64,000 nucleotides of DNA, from positions 930,001-994,000 of the forward strand of contig NZ_CP043476.1 of assembly GCF_009769165.1 (NCBI RefSeq). Direction: 5' to 3'. Position numbers and translations under genes: made by a program. The DNA comes from Xanthomonas hyacinthi. GTDB lineage: Bacteria; Pseudomonadota; Gammaproteobacteria; Xanthomonadales; Xanthomonadaceae. A model generated the notes under the pieces. The model was given only the letters and a program-made list of their open reading frames with translations. It was not told where the DNA came from and searched no databases. Each line of letters opens with the position of its first letter. Within the stretch, counting starts at the first letter, position 1. Below, piece by piece: positions 39,831 through 48,630 of this stretch.

Positions 39831-40139
39831 ATGACAGCAGCGCGCAGCACGACGGCAGGCATGAGCACGGCCGGAATGACGACGACCCACGGCGCCGATG
39901 GCGCGAATACCGAAGCCTCCGGCAGCGGTGCCCAGGCGCCAGCCGAAGCGCTGCGCGCACACGGCGCACCAATCGCCCGAAGCAATGTGTTCCGGTCGCC
40001 ATTGTCCGCAGGCAGCGCCGATAGCGACCTGCGCCGACGCGCGCGGCGCACGCAGTTGGCGACCCGGGTGGCGGCGATCGGCACGGTTGCCGCCTTGGCG
40101 ACAGTCGCGTTGCTCGCCTGGCGGCGCGCGCGGCGCTAG
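39831..40139 (+). CDS. Possible small membrane-anchored protein, 102 residues
   Basis: Low-complexity Thr/Ala/Gly N-terminal part, then a basic segment (LRRRARRTQLATR) and one C-terminal hydrophobic helix (VAAIGTVAALATVALLAW) followed by RRARR. The shape would fit a tail-anchored protein, but no family is recognised and no good ribosome binding site is seen. A further ATG 16 codons upstream is possible. It lies in a region full of broken genes, so it could be noncoding. Confidence 0.3.
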   Translation: MTAARSTTAGMSTAGMTTTHGADGANTEASGSGAQAPAEALRAHGAPIARSNVFRSPLSAGSADSDLRRRARRTQLATRVAAIGTVAALATVALLAWRRARR

Positions 40140-40338
40140 CCGACTTCGACGACGGCGCACGGCTGCATCGCTGCCGCCGCATGCAGCGGCGCGAAGACGC
40201 GTTCATCGCCTGCAGCGTGTGGATGCCGGAAAGAATCCGTGCGCTCGGCGAGCAGGACCAGCCGCCGGCGATTCACACGGCCGCCCGGCAGTGGTGGACG
40301 GCCGTCGTCCTCGCCTTCACCGTGCAGGGGTAAGTCGC

Positions 40339-40372
40339 CCCCGGCAAAGCCGGGGATACTTACTTACTTACT
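40339..40372 (+). repeat. Strong hairpin followed by a TACT tetranucleotide repeat
   Basis: CCCCGGC (40339-40345) and GCCGGGG (40349-40355) form a 7-pair stem with an AAA loop. One base later TACT is repeated four times in tandem (40357-40372). The repeat lies 25 bases before the TTG start of the effector-like gene, in its leader or promoter. Confidence 0.7.
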
Positions 40373-40397
40373 CTCAAGCACACGGAAAGAAGCGCCA

Positions 40398-41054
40398 TTG
40401 CGCGACTATTCGATCCAAGCAAGATCGCTCGGCATTGCCGGTGTCGCCGGCCACGCCTACTGGGTGCTGCGCGACGCGCACGGCAACGCGCTGGCCGAAC
40501 TGCACGGCCTGGCCACGGACCGGGACACCGGCGCCCCGATTCCGATCGGCACCGACGCGCGCAGGCACGCGCTGCGCGCCTGGCACTACCCGCACGACGC
40601 CGGCTACGCCAGCGCCATCGGCGCCAAGCCCGACCACACCAGCTACATCCGCGACGGCCAGCCATCGCGCACCGTCGCCAGCGGCGGCAAGGACCGGATC
40701 CTGGCGCGCTGGAACAGCGCGGTCAGCGCCGTGCCGGAACTCAACGCGCAAGACCTGGACTACCCCAACTACGGCTTCAAGGTGTTCGGCGAGACCGTCA
40801 ACAGCAACGCCGCCTACCGCACTTTCGGCGAACTGATGGACCTGCCGGTGGCTGGCTTCCCCGGCCGACTGCAACCCGGCATCGGCAACCGCATGCTGTC
40901 GCGCGAGCGCACCGAGGCGCTGCGCTACTGCGCGCGGCCCACGCAGGACCGGCAATGCGCCTGCGCACTGGCCAGTGCCTTCACCCGCCAGGACCGCCCC
41001 GAACGCCCTGTCCAGCAGCAGATCCATGGCAATGTCGAAGGCTTGCCTGGATAG
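40398..41054 (+). CDS. Effector-like protein of unknown function, TTG start
   Basis: 218 residues from a TTG preceded by GGAAAGAAG. The first ~170 residues look like a folded domain: IAGVAGHAYWVLRDAHGNAL, AELHGLATDR, PIGTDARRHALRAWHYPHD, VNSNAAYRTFGELMD and PGRLQPGIGNRM. I recall similar N-terminal modules in Xanthomonas proteins that are candidate secreted effectors, but I cannot name a family with certainty. The last ~45 residues (CARPTQDRQCACALASAF onward) look unrelated and may be a read-through after truncation. The sequence around the start, CCATTGCGC, differs from CCATGCGC by one T, as if an ATG had been lost by insertion. It sits beside an IS remnant. Confidence 0.55.
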   Translation: MRDYSIQARSLGIAGVAGHAYWVLRDAHGNALAELHGLATDRDTGAPIPIGTDARRHALRAWHYPHDAGYASAIGAKPDHTSYIRDGQPSRTVASGGKDRILARWNSAVSAVPELNAQDLDYPNYGFKVFGETVNSNAAYRTFGELMDLPVAGFPGRLQPGIGNRMLSRERTEALRYCARPTQDRQCACALASAFTRQDRPERPVQQQIHGNVEGLPG

Positions 41055-41079
41055 GAAGCCGTTCGGTCGCGGCAGGGAC

Positions 41080-41160
41080 GGCAGTTACCTGCCGCCCCCC
41101 GCACAGATCCGTTCGTGCGGAACTAGCGCATGCGGCTCCTGCCGCAGGGATGCGACGCGA
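41080..41160. other. Noncoding sequence resembling flanks of a mobile intron
   Basis: GCACAGATCCGTTCGTGCGG followed by AACTAGCGCATGCGGCTCCT contains an imperfect inverted repeat around AACTAG. From memory the phrase resembles the noncoding part of bacterial group II introns next to their maturase gene. No maturase reading frame is present, so at most this is a scar. Confidence 0.25.
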
Positions 41161-41204
41161 AGCGATCCGCAGGATGCGCAGTTGTGCGATCGCGTATTGT
41201 GCGA

Positions 41205-41460
41205 TTGCGGCCATACCGGAAGAACCGTTCGCCGAAGGCGTGCGAGAGCGCTATGGGCAAGCAGGTCGCAGTGCGGATTGCCGAGCGCCGTGAGCTGCAT
41301 ACCTTCAAGATCATGCGCGAACGTTGGATCGTCGAACGCAGCTTTGCGTGGCTGGAGAAGAACCGAGGGTGATGCAAGCACTGCGAGCGCAAGCTCGATA
41401 CCCGCTTGCTCAATCCCGGCTCGCAGTTCATCCAGCTCCTGGAGTTCGGCGCGGCGGCGC
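41205..41460 (+). pseudogene. C-terminal remnant of an IS5-type transposase
   Basis: Pieces of one transposase tail are spread over three frames: CGHTG, then EPFAEGVRERYG, then VAVRIAERRELHTF with MRERWIVERSFAWLEKNR. An in-frame TGA (41371-41373 region) follows, and after it KHCERKLDTRL and SQFIQL. RW-x-V-E-R-S-F-A-W-L-E-K with the catalytic Glu and CERKL are typical of IS5-family DDE transposases. At least two frameshifts and one stop make it dead. No terminal inverted repeats or target duplication were found. Confidence 0.8.
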
Positions 41461-41618
41461 GCCGCCGCGTGCTTCAGGTCCGGCGACAGTTGCTCCACGC
41501 GTTGGCTCTCGCCAATCCCCAGGCGCCTCGCCACGGCCGCAGGCCGCCAACCCCACTCCCCGATCCCGACGCCTGCCAATCCACCTCGCGCTAACGCCGC
41601 CTGGGCCACCATGGCCGG

Positions 41619-42371
41619 ATGGCAGATGCGCTCCCCCTCCGACCGCCGCCGCCGCGCCTGGACGATGCCTGCGCATTGTTCCTGGACGTGGACGGCACCC
41701 TCATCGAATTCGCCGATCGCCCCGACGGCGTGCACCTGCTGCCCGAGGTGCGCGAAGCGATCGCGCGCATCAGCGCGCGCCTGCACGGCGCGCTGGCCCT
41801 GGTCAGCGGCCGGCCGCTGGCGCAGCTGGACGCGCTGTTCGCGCCCTTGCGGCTGCCCGCCGCCGGCCTGCACGGCCACGAACTGCGCAGCGACATCAAC
41901 GCCCGCGCGGCGATGCCGGCCGATACCTCGCAGTGGCTGCATGGCTTGCACCAGCGCGCCGCGCACCTGCGCCAGGCACACCCAGGCGTATTGGTCGAAG
42001 ACAAGGGCGCCAGCCTGGCGCTGCACTGGCGCGCCGCGCCGGAGGCCGGTCCGCATGTCATCGCTTTCGCCGAGGAACAGATCGAGGCGCTGCCCGGCTA
42101 CCGCCTGCAGCCCGGCGACCACGTGGTCGAGTTCGTGCCCGAAGGCAGCGACAAGGGCGTGGCGCTGACCACGATGCTGCTGCAGCCGCCGTTCCAGGGC
42201 CGCCGCCCGGTCTTCGTCGGCGACGACCTCACCGACGAATTCGGCTTCGCCGCGGCCAATCGCCACGGCGGCTGGAGCGTGCTGGTCGGTGCGCGCGCGA
42301 ACAGCGCGGCGACCTTCGCCTTGCCCGATCCACACGGCGTACACGCCTGGTTGCGCGACAACGCCGCATGA
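41619..42371 (+). CDS. otsB: Trehalose-6-phosphate phosphatase
   Basis: A 250-residue HAD-superfamily phosphatase. LFLDVDGTLIEF carries the nucleophile and acid Asp, LVSGRPL is motif II, and FVGDDLTDEFGF is motif IV. It dephosphorylates trehalose-6-phosphate to trehalose in the cytosol. It heads the otsB-GH15-otsA group with 67 bases to the next gene. Upstream is the IS remnant, so the promoter region may have been altered. Confidence 0.95.
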   Translation: MADALPLRPPPPRLDDACALFLDVDGTLIEFADRPDGVHLLPEVREAIARISARLHGALALVSGRPLAQLDALFAPLRLPAAGLHGHELRSDINARAAMPADTSQWLHGLHQRAAHLRQAHPGVLVEDKGASLALHWRAAPEAGPHVIAFAEEQIEALPGYRLQPGDHVVEFVPEGSDKGVALTTMLLQPPFQGRRPVFVGDDLTDEFGFAAANRHGGWSVLVGARANSAATFALPDPHGVHAWLRDNAA

Positions 42372-42438
42372 GTGCGGCGCCCAGCGGCAGCGCCCTGCTC
42401 CGCACCCTCCCCGACAGCGCACAAGGACTGCTTCCTCC

Positions 42439-44220
42439 ATGAGTTCCCCCAATCTCGATCTCGGCGTGATCGGCAACGGCAGTTTCGGCGCGCTGGTCGA
42501 CAAGCAGGCGCGTGTGGTGTGGAGCTGCCTGCCGGCCTTCGACGGCGACCCGGCGTTCTGCGCGCTGCTGTCGCCGCGCGATCACGCCGGCGGCGATTTC
42601 AGCATCGCGCTGGAGGATTTCGTCGACAGCGAGCAGCACTACCTGGCCAACACCGCGATCCTGCGCACCGTGCTGCGCGACGCGCACGGCGGCGCGGTGG
42701 AAGTGATCGACTTCGCGCCGCGCTGGCGCAACCACGGCCGCTTCTACCGGCCGGTCAGCATCATCCGCCAGGTGCGGCCACTGGCCGGCAATCCGCGCAT
42801 CCGGGTGCTGGCGCGGCCGCTGGCCGACTGGGGCGCGCGCCAGCCGGAAAGCACCTGGGGCAGCAACCACGTGCGCTGGCTGCTGCCGGATTTCACCCTG
42901 CGCCTGACCACCGACGTGCCGGTGCGCTTCATCCGCGACGAGCTGCCGTTCGTGCTCAGCCACCCGGTCAACCTGATGCTCGGCGTGGACGAATCGCTGA
43001 CCCGTTCGCTGACCGGCTACATCCAGGAAGCGCAGGAACGCACCGAGGAATACTGGCGCGAATGGGTGCGCTACCTGTCGGTGCCGCTGGACTGGCAGGA
43101 CGCGGTGATCCGCAGCGCGATCACCCTGAAGCTGTGCCAGTACGAGGACAGCGGCGCGATCATCGCGGCGATGACCACCTCCATCCCCGAAGCGCCGGAC
43201 ACCCCGCGCAACTGGGACTACCGCTATTGCTGGCTGCGCGACGCCGCCTTCGTGGTGCGCGCGCTGAACCGGCTCGGCGCCACCCGCACCATGGAGCAGT
43301 TCCTCGGCTACATCTTCAACATCGCCACCACCGACGGCAGCCTGCAGCCGCTGTACGGCATCGGCTTCGAGGCGGCGCTGGAAGAGCACGAAGTGCCGTC
43401 GCTGGCCGGCTACCGCGGCATGGGTCCGGTGCGGCGCGGCAACCTGGCCTGGATCCAGAAACAGCACGACGTGTACGGCAGCGTGGTGCTGGCGTCCACG
43501 CAGCTGTTCTTCGACCTGCGCCTGAAGGACCCCGGCGATGCGGACACCTTCCTGCGCCTGGAGCCGCTGGGCGAGCGCGCATTCGCGCTGCACGCCGTGC
43601 CCGATGCCGGGCTGTGGGAATTCCGCGGCCGCGCCGAGGTGCACACCTACACCAGCGCGATGTGCTGGGCGGCCTGCGACCGCTTGGCCAAGATCGCCGC
43701 GCGGCTGGGACTGGACGCACGCGAGGCCTACTGGCGCGAACGCGCCGACACCATCCACGCGCGGGTGCTGGCCGAATCCTGGAGCGCCGAGCGCGGCCAC
43801 TTCACCGACACCTTCAACGGCCATCGCCTGGACGCCTCGCTGCTGTTGCTGGCCGACATCGGCTTCATCGCCCCGGACGATGCGCGCTTCGTCGCCACGG
43901 TCGAGGCGATCGGCCGCGACCTCAAGCACGGCGACGCGCTGTATCGCTACGTGGCGCCGGACGATTTCGGCGCGCCGGAGACCAGCTTCACCATCTGCAC
44001 GTTCTGGTACATCGACGCGCTCGCCGCGATCGGGCGCAAGGACGAGGCGCGCGAGCTGTTCGAGCGCATCCTGGCGCGCCGCAACCACCTGGGCCTGCTG
44101 TCGGAGGATCTGGCCTTCGACGGCGGCGAAGCCTGGGGCAATTTCCCGCAAACCTATTCGCACGTCGGCCTGATCATCGCCGCGATGCGATTGTCGCGCA
44201 GCTGGCAGGAGGCGTCATGA
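42439..44220 (+). CDS. Glycoside hydrolase family 15 protein (glucoamylase/trehalase type)
   Basis: A 593-residue cytosolic protein without signal peptide. LGVIGNGSFGALVD and VWSCLPAFDGDPAFCALL open the N-terminal beta-sandwich. RNWDYRYCWLRDAAFVVRAL carries the acid-containing segment of the alpha/alpha barrel, and LLSEDLAFDGGEAWGNFPQ then YSHVGLI is the second catalytic region. GH15 members hydrolyse alpha-linked glucose; some are trehalases. Being sandwiched between otsB and otsA with an ATGA overlap to otsA suggests a role in trehalose turnover. The activity itself is not proven by sequence. Confidence 0.9.
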   Translation: MSSPNLDLGVIGNGSFGALVDKQARVVWSCLPAFDGDPAFCALLSPRDHAGGDFSIALEDFVDSEQHYLANTAILRTVLRDAHGGAVEVIDFAPRWRNHGRFYRPVSIIRQVRPLAGNPRIRVLARPLADWGARQPESTWGSNHVRWLLPDFTLRLTTDVPVRFIRDELPFVLSHPVNLMLGVDESLTRSLTGYIQEAQERTEEYWREWVRYLSVPLDWQDAVIRSAITLKLCQYEDSGAIIAAMTTSIPEAPDTPRNWDYRYCWLRDAAFVVRALNRLGATRTMEQFLGYIFNIATTDGSLQPLYGIGFEAALEEHEVPSLAGYRGMGPVRRGNLAWIQKQHDVYGSVVLASTQLFFDLRLKDPGDADTFLRLEPLGERAFALHAVPDAGLWEFRGRAEVHTYTSAMCWAACDRLAKIAARLGLDAREAYWRERADTIHARVLAESWSAERGHFTDTFNGHRLDASLLLLADIGFIAPDDARFVATVEAIGRDLKHGDALYRYVAPDDFGAPETSFTICTFWYIDALAAIGRKDEARELFERILARRNHLGLLSEDLAFDGGEAWGNFPQTYSHVGLIIAAMRLSRSWQEAS

Positions 44221-45584
44221 GCAGATTGGTGGTGGTATCCAACCGCGTGGCCTTGCCCGGCGAGAACCGCGCCGGCGGCCTGGCGGTGGGCCTGCTCGCC
44301 GCGTTGAAGGAACGCGGCGGAGTGTGGTTCGGCTGGAGCGGCAAGACCGTGCGCGGCGACAGCGGCGCGCTGCACGAACAGACCCAGGGCGACATCCGTT
44401 TCGTCACCATGGACCTCAACCGCGCCGACCTGGACGCCTACTACAACGGCTTCGCCAACCGCACGCTGTGGCCGCTGCTGCATTTCCGCCTGGACCTGGT
44501 CGACTACGACCGCGCCACCCGCGAGGGCTACCGCCGGGTCAACGCGATGTTCGCCGAAAAGCTGGCGCCGCTGCTGCGCGAAGACGACACGGTATGGATC
44601 CACGACTACCACCTGATCCCGCTGGCCTCGTTGTTGCGCGAGCGCGGCATCGGCTGCCGCATCGGCTTCTTCCTGCACGTGCCGTTCCCCTCGGCCGACC
44701 TGATCCAGGCCCTGCCCGACCATGCGCGGCTGTTCTCCGGCTTCTACGCCTACGACCTGGTCGGCTTCCAGACCCAGCGCGACGTGGACCGCTTCCAGGC
44801 CTACGTGCGCCTGTTCGGCGGCGGCAAGGTGATCAAGGACGGCGTGCTGGAAGCGCCCGGCGGGCGCCGCTTCCGCGCCGAGAAATTCCCGATCGGCATC
44901 GACACCGAACTGATCGCGCAGCAGGCGCGCGCGGCGGTGTCCAAGCCGGCGGTGCGCGACCTGCGCAGCAGCCTGCGCGAGCGCCAGCTGGCGATCGGCG
45001 TGGACCGGCTGGACTACTCCAAGGGCCTGCCCGAACGCTTCCTCGGCTTCGAGCGCTACCTGGAGCGGCATCCGGACCAGCGCGGCAGCCTCACCTATCT
45101 GCAGATCGCGCCGGTCTCGCGCGGCGACGTCGCCGAATACAAGCAGCTGCGCAACCAGCTCGAACAGATCGCCGGGCACATCAACGGCGGCCATGCCGAG
45201 CCGGACTGGACGCCGCTGCGCTACGTCAACCGCAACTTCACCCACGCCACCCTGACCGGCTTCTACCGCGCCGCCCAGGTCGGCCTGGTGACGCCGCTGC
45301 GCGACGGCATGAACCTGGTGGCCAAGGAATACGTGGCCGCGCAGGACCCGCAGAATCCCGGCGTGCTGGTGCTGTCGCTGCTGGCCGGCGCCGCCGACGA
45401 GCTGAAGGAGGCGCTGCTGGTCAATCCGCACGACCTGGACGGCGTCGCCGATGCGATCGCCACCGCCGCCTCGCTGCCCAAGGCCAGGCGCATCGAGCGC
45501 TGGCAGACGATGATGGAACACCTGCGCAAGAACGACATCGGCGTCTGGCGGCAGCGCTACCTGCAGGCGCTGGAGCGGCGCTGA
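44217..45584 (+). CDS. otsA: Trehalose-6-phosphate synthase
   Basis: A 455-residue GT20 enzyme. VVSNRVALPGENRAGGLAVG is the UDP-glucose/G6P loop. WIHDYHLIPLASLLRERG and IGFFLHVPFPS are core motifs, and AIGVDRLDYSKGLPERF is the acceptor region. LRDGMNLVAKEYVA closes the active site. It transfers glucose from UDP-glucose to glucose-6-phosphate. The ATG overlaps the stop of the GH15 gene. Together with otsB it makes trehalose for osmotic or desiccation protection. Confidence 0.97.
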   Translation: MSRLVVVSNRVALPGENRAGGLAVGLLAALKERGGVWFGWSGKTVRGDSGALHEQTQGDIRFVTMDLNRADLDAYYNGFANRTLWPLLHFRLDLVDYDRATREGYRRVNAMFAEKLAPLLREDDTVWIHDYHLIPLASLLRERGIGCRIGFFLHVPFPSADLIQALPDHARLFSGFYAYDLVGFQTQRDVDRFQAYVRLFGGGKVIKDGVLEAPGGRRFRAEKFPIGIDTELIAQQARAAVSKPAVRDLRSSLRERQLAIGVDRLDYSKGLPERFLGFERYLERHPDQRGSLTYLQIAPVSRGDVAEYKQLRNQLEQIAGHINGGHAEPDWTPLRYVNRNFTHATLTGFYRAAQVGLVTPLRDGMNLVAKEYVAAQDPQNPGVLVLSLLAGAADELKEALLVNPHDLDGVADAIATAASLPKARRIERWQTMMEHLRKNDIGVWRQRYLQALERR

Positions 45585-45888
45585 TCGACGCAGGCGCACC
45601 GCGTCTTCGCACTGCCGGCCGAAGCGCCGGCGCACAACCGCCATCGCCTATCCGCCACGGCGGTCGGCTCGCGGCTCGCAGCTCGCAGGTTTCCGCGCGG
45701 TCACGGACGGCGCACATGCATTGTCTTAAAATCGCCGGCAGACGCCGCGCATCGCCCTCCTGGGAGGGCAGCGCGGCGCGATCGTTGTGCGCCAGGCCGC
45801 CGCCGCTGCAGCCGAACCAGTGCCCAATCCCCCTCCACGATCCCTCTGCGCCAGCGCGGCGCCGCCGGATCTTTTGCAGACCCTCTCC
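45585..45888. other. Spacer before gcd
   Basis: About 300 bases with no credible gene. A TTAAAAT motif at about 45725 could be a -10 element, but no -35 partner is evident. Nothing else is seen. Confidence 0.4.
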
Positions 45889-48357
45889 ATGACCGTTCTT
45901 TCCCCGCAACACGGACCCGGCAACTGGCTGTTCGTCGCCTATGCCGTGGTCATCGCCCTGATCGGCGCCGCCCTGGCCGCGCTGGGCGGGCAACTCGTCG
46001 CCGTCGGCGGCTCCTGGTACTACCTGCTCGCCGGCCTGGCCCTGGCCGTGTCCGGTGCGCTGCTGGCGCGCGGCCGCCGCGCCGGGCTGTGGCTGTTCGG
46101 CCTGACCCTGGCCGCAACCATCGCCTGGGCGCTGGCCGAAGTCGGCCTGGACGGCTGGGCGCTGATCCCGCGCCTGGCGATGCTCTCGGTGCTGGGCCTG
46201 CTGCTGTTGCCGTTCTGGAAAGTGGCGCGCCGGCGCCTGGCGCCGCTGTCCGGCCTGGGCTACGCGCTGGTCGCCGGCGTGCTGCCGGTGCTCGGCGCGC
46301 TGCTGGTGTTCGGGCCGCTGCTGTTCCCGCGCAGCATCGAACTGGCCGACCCCGCGTTGGCCGCGCAGCGGCCGCAGGCCGCGTTCAGCCGCGCCACGGT
46401 GCACAGCCCCGACGGCAACGTCGCCGCCAACCACGACGCCGGCAACTGGACCGCCTATGCCGGCTCCAACCTGTCCAACCACTACAGTCCCGGCGCGCAG
46501 ATCACCCCGGACAACGTCAAGGACCTGAAGATCGCCTGGGAATTCCATACCGGCGACCTCAAGCCCGCCGGCTCCAAGCTCGGCTATGCGTTCCAGAACA
46601 CGCCGCTGAAGGTCGGCGACCTGGTCTACATCTGCACGCCCACGCAGCAGGTGATCGCGGTCGAGGCCACCACCGGCAAGGAGCGCTGGCGCTTCGACCC
46701 GAAGACCAACCCCAAGGCGATGGCCGGCGTCGCCGCCACCACCTGCCGCGGCGTGTCCTATTTCCAGGCCACCACCGCGGTCGCCGAATGCGCCAAGCGC
46801 ATCTTCTGGCCGATGGTCGATGGCCGCCTCGGCGCGCTCGACGCCGCCACCGGCAAGCTGTGCGAGAGCTTCGGCGACCACGGCTACGTCGATCTGAACA
46901 CCGACACCGGCAACACCAAGCCCGGCTTCGTCGGCCCGACCTCGCCGCCGGTGGTGATGCGCGGCGTGGTGATCCAGCCCACCGGCCAGGTCCGCGACGG
47001 CCAGGAACGCGATGCGCCGTCCGGCGTGGTGCGCGCCTTCGACGCGATCAGCGGCCAGCTGCGCTGGGCCTGGGACCTGGGCAACCCGGCGATCACCGCC
47101 GCGCCGCCGGCCGGCCAGACCTATACCCGCTCGACCCCGAACGTGTGGTCGCTGATGGCCGCCGACGACGAACTGGGCCTGGTCTACCTGCCCACCGGCA
47201 ACGCCTCCGGCGATTTCTTCGGCAAGGGCCGCACCGCGCAGGAAGAGCAATACACCGCCTCGCTGGTCGCGGTGGATGCGGCCACCGGCAAGGAGCGCTG
47301 GCACTTCCGCACCGTCAACCACGACCTGTGGGACTACGACATCGGCCCGCAGCCGAACCTGGTCGATTTCCCGGTCCCCGGCGGCGGCACGCGCCCGGCG
47401 GTGATCCAGGCCACCAAGTCCGGCCAGGTGTTCGTGCTCGACCGCGAGACCGGCACGCCGATCATGCCGGTGCAGCAACTGCCGGTGCCGCAGGGCACCG
47501 ACCACGGCGACTGGACCGCCAAGACCCAGCCGGTGTCGCCGGGCATGCCCAACACCGTCGGCGCGCCGGGCAAGGGCTACGAGACCCTCGTCGAATCCGA
47601 CGCCTGGGGCATCACCCCGTTCGACCAGCTGGCCTGCCGCATCCAGTTCAAGCAGCTGCGCTACCAGGGCATGTTCACCCCGCCCAGCCTGGGCGGCTCG
47701 CTGGCGTTCACCGGCAACCACGGCGGCATCAACTGGGGCGGCGTATCGGTGGACCTGCAGCGCGGCATCATGGTGATGAACAGCAACCGCCTGCCGTACA
47801 CCGAGCACGTCTACCCGCGCGCGGAGATGGACAAGCTGGGCGTGGTCTCGGTGTTCAACGGCAAGAGCAGGACGCCCGGCTACATGGCGCAGGAAGGGCT
47901 GGCCTACGGCGCGCGCAAGGAGCCGTGGATGTCGCCGCTGAACACGCCGTGCATCGCGCCGCCGTGGGGCTATATCTCCGGCGTGGACCTGCGCACCCAG
48001 CAGGTGATCTGGCGGCGCCCGCTGGGCACCGGCTACGACCAGGGCCCGATGGGCATCCCGTCGAAGATGAAGTTCGAGCTGGGCACGCCGAACAACAGCG
48101 GCTCGCTGGCCACCGCCGGCGGCGTCACCTTCATCGGCGCGGCGCTGGACAACTTCCTGCGCGGCTACGACACCCGGACCGGCAAGCTGCTGTGGGAAGT
48201 GCGGGTCCCGGCCGGCCCGCAGGCCGCGCCGCTGAGCTATACGGTGAACGGCAGGCAGTACATCGTCGCCGCGATCGGCGGCCACGACCGCATGGAAACC
48301 AAACCCGGCGACAGCGTCATCGCCTGGGCGCTGCCGGACGCCGCCGCGGCGAAATAA
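45889..48357 (+). CDS. gcd: Membrane-bound PQQ-dependent glucose dehydrogenase
   Basis: An 822-residue quinoprotein. The first ~150 residues contain five membrane helices, followed by a large periplasmic eight-bladed propeller. NWTAYAGSNLSNHYSPGAQI opens the propeller. RSTPNVWSLMAADDELGLVY, NHDLWDYDIGPQPNLVDFP and QATKSGQVFVLDRETG are typical of Gcd. It oxidises glucose (and some other aldoses) to gluconolactone in the periplasm and passes electrons to ubiquinone. Quinate dehydrogenases are close relatives, so substrate is not absolutely certain. A strong terminator follows 28 bases after the stop. Confidence 0.92.
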   Translation: MTVLSPQHGPGNWLFVAYAVVIALIGAALAALGGQLVAVGGSWYYLLAGLALAVSGALLARGRRAGLWLFGLTLAATIAWALAEVGLDGWALIPRLAMLSVLGLLLLPFWKVARRRLAPLSGLGYALVAGVLPVLGALLVFGPLLFPRSIELADPALAAQRPQAAFSRATVHSPDGNVAANHDAGNWTAYAGSNLSNHYSPGAQITPDNVKDLKIAWEFHTGDLKPAGSKLGYAFQNTPLKVGDLVYICTPTQQVIAVEATTGKERWRFDPKTNPKAMAGVAATTCRGVSYFQATTAVAECAKRIFWPMVDGRLGALDAATGKLCESFGDHGYVDLNTDTGNTKPGFVGPTSPPVVMRGVVIQPTGQVRDGQERDAPSGVVRAFDAISGQLRWAWDLGNPAITAAPPAGQTYTRSTPNVWSLMAADDELGLVYLPTGNASGDFFGKGRTAQEEQYTASLVAVDAATGKERWHFRTVNHDLWDYDIGPQPNLVDFPVPGGGTRPAVIQATKSGQVFVLDRETGTPIMPVQQLPVPQGTDHGDWTAKTQPVSPGMPNTVGAPGKGYETLVESDAWGITPFDQLACRIQFKQLRYQGMFTPPSLGGSLAFTGNHGGINWGGVSVDLQRGIMVMNSNRLPYTEHVYPRAEMDKLGVVSVFNGKSRTPGYMAQEGLAYGARKEPWMSPLNTPCIAPPWGYISGVDLRTQQVIWRRPLGTGYDQGPMGIPSKMKFELGTPNNSGSLATAGGVTFIGAALDNFLRGYDTRTGKLLWEVRVPAGPQAAPLSYTVNGRQYIVAAIGGHDRMETKPGDSVIAWALPDAAAAK

Positions 48358-48384
48358 CGCTCGCCGCCGCCTGCGTTCGACCCG

Positions 48385-48417
48385 ACCGACCGTCGCAAGA
48401 CGGCCGGTTTTGTTTTT
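48385..48417 (+). terminator. Rho-independent terminator after gcd
   Basis: ACCG-A-CCGTC (48385-48394) pairs with GACGG-C-CGGT (48399-48408) around the loop GCAA, followed by TTTTGTTTTT. Confidence 0.88.
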
Positions 48418-48630
48418 GCCGGGGGCAGCGGCGCGGGCGACGTGCCGCACTGCGGCACAAAAGAGAAGGTTTGCAGCGACCTATCGCGCCTATTCAGGTG
48501 CCACGTTTCCGACGAACGGTCGCCGCCACGGTCAAGTCCGCGGACCTGCCAGCCGATACTGAGAAGCACATTCACGAAGCATCCGTCGACGCGAATGGAC
48601 TGCGCCGACGCTTCCCAGCCGGTAGCCGCC

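Noticed and set aside
40357..40372. Proof of phase variation from the TACT repeat
   Set aside because: Four units are few; without strain comparison slippage is only a possibility.
41130..41590. Functional insertion sequence
   Set aside because: Only the transposase tail is present, broken by frameshifts and a stop; no terminal inverted repeats or target-site duplication were found.
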